64,000 bases of DNA, taken from the NCBI RefSeq assembly GCF_003259365.1, contig NZ_QLLY01000001.1, positions 62,001 through 126,000 of the forward strand, written 5' to 3'. A program made the translations under genes and the position numbers. This DNA comes from Streptomyces sp. PsTaAH-137. GTDB lineage: Bacteria; Actinomycetota; Actinomycetes; Streptomycetales; Streptomycetaceae. The notes below the pieces were generated by a model that saw nothing but the letters and a program-made list of their open reading frames with translations, was not told where the DNA came from and made no database searches. Positions 39,797 to 47,334 of this stretch are shown here, one piece after another. Within the stretch, counting starts at the first letter, position 1. Every line of letters begins with the position of its first letter.

Positions 39797-41536
39797 ATGA
39801 GCCGTACCGGAAACAGCCGTACCCGACTGAGAGGCGGCACCGCGCTCACCGCGGCGCTCGTCCTCTCCGGAGCCGCCTGCGTCGGCACCGCCGTCGCCGC
39901 CCCCGACAGCGCGGCCGCGGCCGCCTGCACCGTGGACTACAAGGTCCAGAACCAGTGGGACACCGGGTTCACCACCTCGGTCTCCGTCACCAACAACGGC
40001 GCCGCGGTCAGCAGTTGGAACCTCACCTGGTCCTTCGCGGGCAACCAGAAGGTCAGCAGCGGCTGGAACGCGGACATCAGCCAGTCCGGCACCGCCGTCA
40101 CCGCCAAGAGCCTCTCCTACAACGGCACCCTCGCCACCGGAGGCTCCACCTCCTTCGGCTTCAACGGCACGTACAGCGGCACCAACGCCGTACCCACCGC
40201 GTTCAAGCTGAACGGCGTCACCTGCAACGAGGACAGCGGCCCGACGGACCCGACCGATCCCACGGACCCGACCGACCCGAGCGGCCGCGTCGACAACCCG
40301 TACGCGGGCGCCAAGGTCTACGTGAACCCGGAGTGGAAGGCGAAGGCCGCCGCCGAGCCGGGCGGCAGCGCGATCGCGAACCAGCCCACCGGAGTCTGGC
40401 TCGACCGGATCGCCGCGATCGACGGCGTCGGCGACGGCATGGGCCTGCGCGACCACCTGGACGCGGCCCTCGCGCAGAAGGGCAGCAACGAGGAAGTCGT
40501 CCAGCTCGTCATCTACGACCTGCCGGGCCGCGACTGCGCCGCGCTCGCCTCCAACGGCGAACTCGGCCCGAACGACATCGACAAGTACAAGAGCGACTTC
40601 ATCGACCCGATCGCCGCGATCCTCGCCGACTCCAAGTACGCGGGCCTGCGCATCGTGACGACAGTCGAGATCGACTCGCTGCCCAACCTCGTCACCAACG
40701 TCACGCCGCGCGCCACGGCCACCCCCAACTGCGACACCATGAAGGCGAACGGCAACTACCAGAAGGGCGTCGGCTACGCCCTCGACAAGCTCGGCGCCAT
40801 CCCCAACGTCTACAACTACATCGACGCCGGCCACCACGGCTGGCTCGGCTGGGACGACAACTTCGGCGCCTCCGCCGACCTGTTCAAGACTGTCGCCACC
40901 AGCAACGGCGCGCAGCTGTCCGACGTCCACGGCTTCATCGTGAACACGGCCAACTACAGCGCCCTCAAGGAGGACCACTTCGGCATCGACGACTCGGTCA
41001 ACGGCGTCTCGGTCCGCCAGTCCAAGTGGGTCGACTGGAACCGCTACACCGACGAGCTGTCGTACGCCCAGGCCATGCGGACCAAGCTGGTCTCCCTCGG
41101 CTTCGACCAGAACCTCGGCATGCTGATCGACACCTCCCGCAACGGCTGGGGCGGCGCGGCCAGGCCGACCGCGGCGGGCGCCAAGACCGACGTCGACACG
41201 TACGTGGACGGGGGCCGCTACGACCGCCGCATCCACCTCGGCAACTGGTGCAACCAGTCCGGAGCCGGCCTCGGTGAACGCCCGCAGGCCGACCCGGCCA
41301 CCGGCATCGACGCGTACGTGTGGATGAAGCCGCCGGGGGAGTCCGACGGCTCCAGCACCGCGATCGACAACGACGAGGGCAAGGGCTTCGACCGGATGTG
41401 CGACCCGACGTACACCGGTAACCCGCGCAACAACAACCACCTGTCCGGAGCGCTGCCGAACGCGCCGCTGTCCGGCCACTGGTTCTCCGCCCAGTTCCAG
41501 GAACTGCTGAAGAACGCCTACCCGCCGGTCCAGTAG
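39797..41536 (+). CDS. Secreted cellobiohydrolase/endoglucanase, CBM2 plus GH6
   Basis: A 579-residue secreted cellulase. Signal peptide 1-37; CBM2 about 39-140 (CTVDYKVQNQWDTGFTTSVS, GWNADISQSGTAVTAKSLSY); a D-P-T linker; GH6 domain about 150-579. GH6 motifs: VVQLVIYDLPGRDCAALASN with catalytic-region aspartate, YNYIDAGHHGWLGWDDN, and LGERPQADPATGIDAYVWMK near the end. The length of the catalytic domain and extended loops favour an exo-acting enzyme working from non-reducing ends, complementary to GH48. AAAGGG precedes the ATG. A large hairpin terminator follows. Confidence 0.95.
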   Translation: MSRTGNSRTRLRGGTALTAALVLSGAACVGTAVAAPDSAAAAACTVDYKVQNQWDTGFTTSVSVTNNGAAVSSWNLTWSFAGNQKVSSGWNADISQSGTAVTAKSLSYNGTLATGGSTSFGFNGTYSGTNAVPTAFKLNGVTCNEDSGPTDPTDPTDPTDPSGRVDNPYAGAKVYVNPEWKAKAAAEPGGSAIANQPTGVWLDRIAAIDGVGDGMGLRDHLDAALAQKGSNEEVVQLVIYDLPGRDCAALASNGELGPNDIDKYKSDFIDPIAAILADSKYAGLRIVTTVEIDSLPNLVTNVTPRATATPNCDTMKANGNYQKGVGYALDKLGAIPNVYNYIDAGHHGWLGWDDNFGASADLFKTVATSNGAQLSDVHGFIVNTANYSALKEDHFGIDDSVNGVSVRQSKWVDWNRYTDELSYAQAMRTKLVSLGFDQNLGMLIDTSRNGWGGAARPTAAGAKTDVDTYVDGGRYDRRIHLGNWCNQSGAGLGERPQADPATGIDAYVWMKPPGESDGSSTAIDNDEGKGFDRMCDPTYTGNPRNNNHLSGALPNAPLSGHWFSAQFQELLKNAYPPVQ

Positions 41537-41542
41537 ACCGGC

Positions 41543-41601
41543 CGCGGGCCCCGCTTTTGCGCATGCGGCAAGTCGACTTGCCCTGCGCGGCGGGGCCCGC
41601 G
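41543..41601. terminator. Large nested hairpin terminator after GH6
   Basis: CGCGGGCCCCGC (41543-41554) and GCGGGGCCCGCG (41590-41601) form a perfect 12-bp outer stem. The enclosed 35 bases contain the perfect palindrome GGCAAGTCGACTTGCC (41567-41582). The structure lies between convergent GH6 and aldo/keto reductase genes and can act in both directions. Confidence 0.85.
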
Positions 41602-41648
41602 CACGCAGCACGTGCCGGGGGGCCTCCCCGATACCGGGGATCCGTGGA

Positions 41649-42482
41649 TCAGGCCACGTCGAACTCGGCCGGGTTCGGGCCGAGCCGCCGGTCCTCGTTG
41701 AGCGCCGAGATCGCGCCGAGGTCCTCGGTGTCCAGCTCGAAGCCGAAGACGTCGATGTTCTCCGCGATGCGCGACGGGGTCACGGACTTCGGGATCACCA
41801 CGTTGCCCAGCTGGATGTGCCAGCGCAGGACGACCTGGGCCGGGGTGCGGCCGTGCTTCTGGGCGATCGCGACGATCGCCGGGACCTCCAGGAGGCCCTT
41901 GCCCTGGCCGAGCGGGGACCAGGCCTCGGTGGCGATGCCCAGCTCCGCGTGGCGCTCGCGTGAGACGCGCTGCTGGAGGTGGGGGTGCAGCTCGATCTGG
42001 TTCACCGCGGGGATGACCGAGGTCTCGGCGGTCAGCCGGTCCAGGTGCTCGGGCAGGAAGTTCGAGACGCCGATGGCCTTGGCCCGGCCGTCCGCGTAGA
42101 TCTTCTCGAAGGCCTTGTACGTGTCGACGTACAGGTCCTTGGACGGCAGCGGCCAGTGGATCAGGTACAGGTCCACGTAGTCGAGGCCGAGCTTGTCGAG
42201 GGACTGGTCGAAGGCGCGGAGCGTGGCGTCGTGGCCCTGGTCCGCGTTCCACAGCTTGGTGGTGACGAAGAGCTCCTCGCGGGGCACGCCCGACGCGGCG
42301 ATCGCCTTGCCGGTGCCCTCTTCGTTGCCGTAGATCGCGGCGGTGTCGATGCTCCGGTACCCGGCCTGAAGCGCGGTCGCGACGGCGCGCTCCGCCTCGT
42401 CGTCCGGCACCTGCCACACGCCGAAGCCGAGCTGGGGCATCTCGACGCCGTTGTTCAGGATGATCGGGGGAACCTTGCTCAC
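41649..42482 (-). CDS. Aldo/keto reductase, 2,5-diketo-D-gluconate reductase type
   Basis: A 277-residue AKR5-like reductase. Catalytic residues are visible: tyrosine in YRSIDTAAIYGNEEGTGKAI, lysine in ELFVTTKLWNADQG and histidine in VDLYLIHWPLPSKD; the cofactor segment is GNVVIPKSVTPSRIAENIDV. Such enzymes reduce diketogluconate and assorted carbonyls with NADPH. The GTG at 42482 has AAGGA ten bases upstream; the longer frame to 42533 has no ribosome-binding site. It lies 84 bases downstream of livG on the same strand and could be read through from it. Confidence 0.9.
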   Translation of the reverse strand: MSKVPPIILNNGVEMPQLGFGVWQVPDDEAERAVATALQAGYRSIDTAAIYGNEEGTGKAIAASGVPREELFVTTKLWNADQGHDATLRAFDQSLDKLGLDYVDLYLIHWPLPSKDLYVDTYKAFEKIYADGRAKAIGVSNFLPEHLDRLTAETSVIPAVNQIELHPHLQQRVSRERHAELGIATEAWSPLGQGKGLLEVPAIVAIAQKHGRTPAQVVLRWHIQLGNVVIPKSVTPSRIAENIDVFGFELDTEDLGAISALNEDRRLGPNPAEFDVA

Positions 42483-42566
42483 GAGGTGTCGTTCCTTCGC
42501 GTTGTGAGACAGCAGTCGTACTCCCATGGTCAACGATCACGGGTGCACGCGCATTCCTGCCCGGGA

Positions 42567-43304
42567 TCACTTCCCTGCCGGGGAGTGATTCTCCTCTGCC
42601 CCCAGATACGCCTCACGCACCCTGCGATCCGCCCGGACCGCCTCCGGGGTGCCCTCGGCGAGCACCGATCCCAGGTCGAGGACGACGACCCGCGCGCACA
42701 GCTCCATGACGAACGCCACGTTGTGCTCGACGAGCAGCACCGCGCACCCGGACTCCTCGGCGAGGCCGCGCACCACGGACGCGAGCAGCCCGCGCTCCGC
42801 GGCCGTCATGCCCGAGGCCGGCTCGTCCAGGAGCAGCACGCGGGGCCGGTCGGCGGCGGCCCGCGCCAGCTCCACCATGCGGGCCCGGCCGACCGGCAGC
42901 GTGCCCGCCCACGCGCCCGCGACATCGGTGAGCCCGCACGCGTCGAGCAGCGTCTCCGCGCGCCCGGCGTCCGCGCCGCCGCGCCGCCACTCCTGCGCGA
43001 CCCGCAGCTGGTCCGCGACGGTGAGCTGCCCGAACAGCTGCTGGCGCTGGAACGTGCGGCGCATCCCGTGCCGCGCCCGCCACACGGGGGAGCGGCGCGT
43101 GATGTCCGTACCGTCCAGCAGCACCCGGCCCGCGTCCGGCCGCCGGATCCCCGAGACGACGTCGAAGAACGTCGTCTTGCCCGCGCCGTTCGGGCCGATC
43201 AGCCCGCACACCTCACCCGCCGCGAGGCGCAGGTCCACGCCGTCCAGGGCGCGTACGCCGCCGAACCGCACCCCGACGCCCTCGACCTCCAGTACGTGGC
43301 TCAT
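42567..43304 (-). CDS. livG: Branched-chain amino acid-type ABC transporter ATPase (LivG)
   Basis: A 245-residue ATPase of the HAAT class. Walker A GLIGPNGAGKTTFFDVVSGI, signature region LPVGRARMVELARAAADRPR (degenerate compared with LSGGQ, as is seen in some LivG proteins), Walker B VLLLDEPASGMTAAE and switch histidine in VLLVEHNVAFVME. It begins with an ATGA overlap with the stop of the large fusion gene, so it supplies the second ATPase of that system. Confidence 0.9.
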   Translation of the reverse strand: MSHVLEVEGVGVRFGGVRALDGVDLRLAAGEVCGLIGPNGAGKTTFFDVVSGIRRPDAGRVLLDGTDITRRSPVWRARHGMRRTFQRQQLFGQLTVADQLRVAQEWRRGGADAGRAETLLDACGLTDVAGAWAGTLPVGRARMVELARAAADRPRVLLLDEPASGMTAAERGLLASVVRGLAEESGCAVLLVEHNVAFVMELCARVVVLDLGSVLAEGTPEAVRADRRVREAYLGAEENHSPAGK

Positions 43305-45967
43305 GACCGCTCAGCCTCCCTGACCGCGGCGATCCCGAGGTACGCGTCCGTGAGCCGCTCCGTCTCGACCTGGTCGCGCGGCCCGCACCAGGTGACCCGC
43401 CCCTGCGCGAGATACGCCACGGTGTCCGCGACGCCGAGGATCTCCGACGCCTTCTCCTCCACGAGCAGCAGCCCGGTGCCCGCGTCGCGGAGTTCGGCGA
43501 GCAGCCGGTACACCTCGTCGACCACGCGGGGCGCGAGGCCGAGCGACGGCTCGTCCGCGATCAGCACGCGCGGCGGAGCGTGCAGCAGCGGCGCCAGCGC
43601 GAGGAGCTGCTGTTCGCCGCCGGAGAGCGAACCGGCCGCCACCGCGCGCCGCGCCGCCAGCCCGTCGAAGCGCTCGTACACCACCAACCGGTCTTTTTTG
43701 AGCGGTAGTTGAAGGGCAAGGTTCTCGTCGACGGTCAGCGACGGGAAGATGCCGCGGCCCTCCGGTGCCAGGACGACCCCGGCCCGCGCCCGGCGCACCA
43801 CCCCCTGCCGTCCGGCCGCGACCCCGGCGACGTACACCTGTCCGTGGACCGGGGCCAGCAGCCCGGCCGCCACCTTGCACGTGGTCGACTTCCCGGAGCC
43901 GTTGGGCCCGAGCAGCGCCACGATCTCGCCGGGGCGGACGGTGAGGCCGACGCCCTGGAGAACGGGCGCGCCGTCGTATCCGGCCTGTACGTCGACGAGT
44001 TGGAGCGCGGCGTCCGAGGTCGGGCCGCTTCCGATCGTCGGCTCCGCGCTCACCGGGACCGTCTCGCGGCGCCGGTGCCGGCGCACGGAGAACGCCGCGC
44101 AGTACCCGTCCGGGTCGTTGGCGAGCGCCAGCCCGGCGAGGCCGAACAGGATCACCGGGAGCTGTGCCGAATCGGTCACGTAGTCGCTGACGAGGTGCGG
44201 GACGACGGCGAAGGTGAGCCCGGCGACCACCGCGAACTGCGGCCTCCGCACCCCGGCCGCGACCACCACCGCGAGCCAGATCAGACCGGTCATCGCCGTG
44301 AAGTCGGTTGCGGTGATCCGGGTGTTGTACGACGCGTACATCACGCCGCCGAACCCGGCGAGCCCCGCCGAGAGCGTGAACAGCAGAAGCTTGGTGCGGA
44401 CGACGGAGACCCCCGACGCCATCGCCGCCGCCGGTGCCGACCGCACCGCCAGCATCGCCCGCCCGGCCCGTGAGCCGCGCAGCGCGCTGAGCCCCGCCAC
44501 GGCCGCCGCGCACAGCACCAGCATCGCCACGCCCATCGCCCGGTCGTCGCCCAGGTCGACCGGGCCGAAGACGGCCCGGGGCACCTCCCACCCGGTGTCG
44601 CCGTTGCGCAACCAGCCCGTCTGGAACAGCACTTGGTCGGCGAGGAAGGCGAGGGCGAGCGTCGCCAGGGCCAGCGAACGTCCGCCGAGCCGCAGCGCGG
44701 GCAGCGCCACCAGGGCCCCGAGCACGGCCGCCGCGCACGTCCCGATCAGCGCCGCCCCGAGGAACGGCACCCCATGACTCATCAGCAGCCCGGCCACCAG
44801 CGCGGCGCCCGTCACGAACGTCGCCTGCGCGAGCGAGACCATCGCGCCGAGCCCGGTGACCACGGTGAACGACATGAACACCAGCGAGATCGCGAGCCCT
44901 TGGGCGAGGATGCCGCTCCAGAAGGGCGTCGTGACGGTGTAGAAGGCCAGGCCCAGCAGGACGCCCGCCACCGCCCACGGCCCCCACCGCCGTGCCCACG
45001 GCTTGCCCGCCAGATAGTCCACGGGTGGCGCGTCCACCGCGGCCGTGCCCGCCGTGCGCTGCCGCCGGGTGAGCAGCAGCAGCCCGGCGAACAGGATCAG
45101 GAACGGCACCGCCGTCCGGAACCCGGTGATCTTCTCGGCGAAGGTGGCGTACCCGGCGACCAGGTTCTGCAGCACCCCGAGCCCGAGCCCGCCCGCGAAG
45201 GCCAGCGGCACGGACAGGAACCGGCCGAGCACCGCGGCCGTCGCCGACACGAACAGGAAGAGCGTGAAGTCGTGCGCGGAGAGGCCGAGCAGGGGAGTGG
45301 CGAGCACTCCGGCGAGCCCCGCGAGCCCGGACGACAGCATCCACGCCACCGACGAGAGCCGGTCCGCGCTCAATCCGCGCAGTTCGACGAGCGAGCGGTT
45401 GTCGACGGTGGCCCGCAGCCGCAGCCCCAGCGTCGTACGGCGCAGCAGGATCCACAGGCCCAGTGCGACGACGGCGGTCGTCACCCACGTGATCAGCTGG
45501 TCGGAGTCGATGCCGACGCCGTTCAGGATCGGCCAGTTCTTCGCCGGGCTCGGCCCGACCCCCGGCAGCCCGAACTGGTTCTCCGCGGGGAGCACCGCCG
45601 CGCCCGCGTCGTCGAGTAGTTCGACGACCCACAGGCCGAGCGCGGGCAGCGCCACGAGGAGCCCGATCGTGGCGACGATCTGCGCGGTCTCCCCGACCCG
45701 CGCCAGCTTGCGGAACATCAGCCGGTCGAGCCCCCAGCCGAGCGCGGGGGCCACGACCAGGACGAGCAGCATGGCGGTGGGCACCGCGGGCCAGCCGAAG
45801 CCCGAGTGCAGCTCGTAGAAGGCGAGCGCGCAGAGATAGGCGGTGGCGCCGTGCGCGAAATTGAACAGGCCCGACGCCGAGTAGGAGAGCACGAGCCCGG
45901 TGGCGAGCAGCGCGTACAGCGCCCCCGACACGAGCCCGCTCAGGACGAAGGCAAGCAGGTCGGTCAT
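43301..45967 (-). CDS. Fused branched-chain amino acid-type ABC transporter: LivH-LivM permeases plus LivF ATPase
   Basis: An 888-residue single chain that joins three subunits usually made separately. Residues about 1-300 are a LivH permease (SGALYALLATGLVLSYSASG, LRATVDNRSLVELRGLSADR); about 320-635 a LivM permease (MSFTVVTGLGAMVSLAQATF, RGSRAGRAMLAVRSAPAAAM); about 655-888 a LivF ATPase (Walker A ALLGPNGSGKSTTCKVAAGL, signature SLSGGEQQLLALAPLL, Walker B VLIADEPSLGLAPRV). The reading frame is intact, so this is a genuine fusion. The cognate binding protein lies 22 bases upstream and LivG overlaps downstream. Ligand could be a branched-chain amino acid, amide or other small carboxylate. Confidence 0.92.
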   Translation of the reverse strand: MTDLLAFVLSGLVSGALYALLATGLVLSYSASGLFNFAHGATAYLCALAFYELHSGFGWPAVPTAMLLVLVVAPALGWGLDRLMFRKLARVGETAQIVATIGLLVALPALGLWVVELLDDAGAAVLPAENQFGLPGVGPSPAKNWPILNGVGIDSDQLITWVTTAVVALGLWILLRRTTLGLRLRATVDNRSLVELRGLSADRLSSVAWMLSSGLAGLAGVLATPLLGLSAHDFTLFLFVSATAAVLGRFLSVPLAFAGGLGLGVLQNLVAGYATFAEKITGFRTAVPFLILFAGLLLLTRRQRTAGTAAVDAPPVDYLAGKPWARRWGPWAVAGVLLGLAFYTVTTPFWSGILAQGLAISLVFMSFTVVTGLGAMVSLAQATFVTGAALVAGLLMSHGVPFLGAALIGTCAAAVLGALVALPALRLGGRSLALATLALAFLADQVLFQTGWLRNGDTGWEVPRAVFGPVDLGDDRAMGVAMLVLCAAAVAGLSALRGSRAGRAMLAVRSAPAAAMASGVSVVRTKLLLFTLSAGLAGFGGVMYASYNTRITATDFTAMTGLIWLAVVVAAGVRRPQFAVVAGLTFAVVPHLVSDYVTDSAQLPVILFGLAGLALANDPDGYCAAFSVRRHRRRETVPVSAEPTIGSGPTSDAALQLVDVQAGYDGAPVLQGVGLTVRPGEIVALLGPNGSGKSTTCKVAAGLLAPVHGQVYVAGVAAGRQGVVRRARAGVVLAPEGRGIFPSLTVDENLALQLPLKKDRLVVYERFDGLAARRAVAAGSLSGGEQQLLALAPLLHAPPRVLIADEPSLGLAPRVVDEVYRLLAELRDAGTGLLLVEEKASEILGVADTVAYLAQGRVTWCGPRDQVETERLTDAYLGIAAVREAERS

Positions 45968-45989
45968 CCGGACAACCCTTCAGCGGGAC

Positions 45990-47243
45990 CTACTTGAACG
46001 GGATCGGCTCGTAGCACTTGAACGGCGACGACACCGTGTACGTCCCGCCCTTGAGCTGCACCAGCGCGCCGCAGCCGAACGACTCCTTCCGCCCGGCGGG
46101 CAGCCGGCGGCTCCCGACCAGCGTCCCCGAGTCCGAGAACCCGTCCGCCGCCTTCTGGAACGACGCCACCGTCAGGTCCTTGCCGGCCTTCTGCGCGATC
46201 GCGAGGAAGAGGTCCGCGCTCATGTATCCGGTGACCATGTGCATGTTCAGCGGGACCTTCTTGCCCGCGGCCTTCTCGATGTCGGCCTTGAACTGCCGCA
46301 TCTTCTCCGAGTCCGACTCGAACGGCTCGAAGGACAGCAGCACGTGCACCCCGTCGAGCGCCTGCTTCGTCGCGCTCTTGGCGAGCAGCCCCGGATCGTA
46401 GTCCGTCGGATCGGTGAGCACCCCCTTGAAGCCGGTGCGCTTGACGGCCGTGAACAGCCCGATGTTGTACGGGGTCTGCATGACGGAGACGACCACGTCG
46501 GGCGCCTTGCCGCCGTCGCCGCGCAGCAGTTCCTTCGTGTACGCGGACCAGTCGCTCGGCACGGACGTCGCGGGCACCGACGCCTTGGCGTACGTCACCT
46601 TGTAGCCCGCCGACGCGAACGACTGCTTGTAGGTGCGGACGGCGAAGGTTCCCGCGTCGTTGTCGTTGGCGAGGATCGCGACCGTCCTGCCCTTCGAGCC
46701 GTCCGTGACGTTCTTGAGGCCCTCCGGCCAGGTCTGCGAGATGGTCCCGCCCGGCATCGGCACCATGCAGCCGCCGAAGCCGTAGATGTAGGTCGGGCCG
46801 CAGAACGACGGCAGGGTGCCCCAGCCGAACGTCGGCACCTTCTGCTTCTGCAGGAAGTCCGCCCCGGAGAACGTCACCGAGCTCATCGGCGCGATGGCGA
46901 ACACCTTCTCCTGCTGCACCAGTTTGCGGGCTGCGGCCAGGTTCTTCGCCGGGTCCTGGCCGTCGTCCTCCGCGCCCAGGTAGTCGATCGTCCGGCCGTT
47001 GACCCCGCCCTCCGCGTTGGCGCGGTCGAAGCGGGCCCTCGCGCCCAGGTCGGTGTCCTTCTTGCTGTACCCGCTCGCGGTCGTCATCGAGACGATGCCG
47101 CCGACTTTGATGGAGTCGTCGCTCACTCCCCGTACCGAGGCGCCCTTGCCGTCCGGCGCGGAGCTGGTGGCGGTGGAGTTGCAGGCGGTGGCGAGCAGGA
47201 GCGCCGCCACGGTGGCGGTGATGGCGCGGATCGGTCGCGACAC
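45990..47243 (-). CDS. livK: ABC transporter substrate-binding lipoprotein, LivK type
   Basis: A 417-residue extracellular binding protein of the periplasmic-binding-protein type I fold. The signal peptide ends in a lipobox (LLLATAC, cysteine at residue 21). Family features: DSIKVGGIVSMTTASGYSKK, DTDLGARARFDRANAEGGVN and GRTIDYLGAEDDGQDPAKNL. It delivers ligand to the fused permease encoded 22 bases downstream. The GTG at 47243 has GGAGGGGG seven bases upstream. A promoter can be placed just in front. Confidence 0.9.
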   Translation of the reverse strand: MSRPIRAITATVAALLLATACNSTATSSAPDGKGASVRGVSDDSIKVGGIVSMTTASGYSKKDTDLGARARFDRANAEGGVNGRTIDYLGAEDDGQDPAKNLAAARKLVQQEKVFAIAPMSSVTFSGADFLQKQKVPTFGWGTLPSFCGPTYIYGFGGCMVPMPGGTISQTWPEGLKNVTDGSKGRTVAILANDNDAGTFAVRTYKQSFASAGYKVTYAKASVPATSVPSDWSAYTKELLRGDGGKAPDVVVSVMQTPYNIGLFTAVKRTGFKGVLTDPTDYDPGLLAKSATKQALDGVHVLLSFEPFESDSEKMRQFKADIEKAAGKKVPLNMHMVTGYMSADLFLAIAQKAGKDLTVASFQKAADGFSDSGTLVGSRRLPAGRKESFGCGALVQLKGGTYTVSSPFKCYEPIPFK

Positions 47244-47273
47244 GGTCGGTCCCCCTCCGTCGAAGTGAGGGTG

Positions 47274-47302
47274 ATTCTGTGTCCGACCTGATGAACCGTC
47301 AA
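47274..47302 (-). promoter_or_regulatory. Promoter of the livK-livHMF-livG operon
   Basis: On the minus strand TTGACG (47302-47297), 17 bases, CAGAAT (47279-47274). This predicts a start near 47267 and a leader of about 24 bases. The -35 box overlaps the first TGATGAACCGTCA repeat. Confidence 0.6.
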
Positions 47303-47334
47303 TAACTGACGCGGCGGTATTTGATGAACCGTCA
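47289..47334. repeat. Two identical 13-base direct repeats at the livK promoter
   Basis: TGATGAACCGTCA occurs at 47289-47301 and 47322-47334, 33 bases apart (three helical turns). The first covers the livK -35 region; the second overlaps the stop codon of the upstream molybdoenzyme gene. Equal facing on the helix suggests cooperative binding of a repressor or activator, perhaps of the TetR type. Confidence 0.6.

Noticed and set aside
43301..45967. Missed stop codons making the LivHMF fusion artificial
   Set aside because: The reading frame is open throughout with linkers rich in Ala/Pro/Ser between domains and no internal ribosome-binding site with start at the domain borders that I could see.
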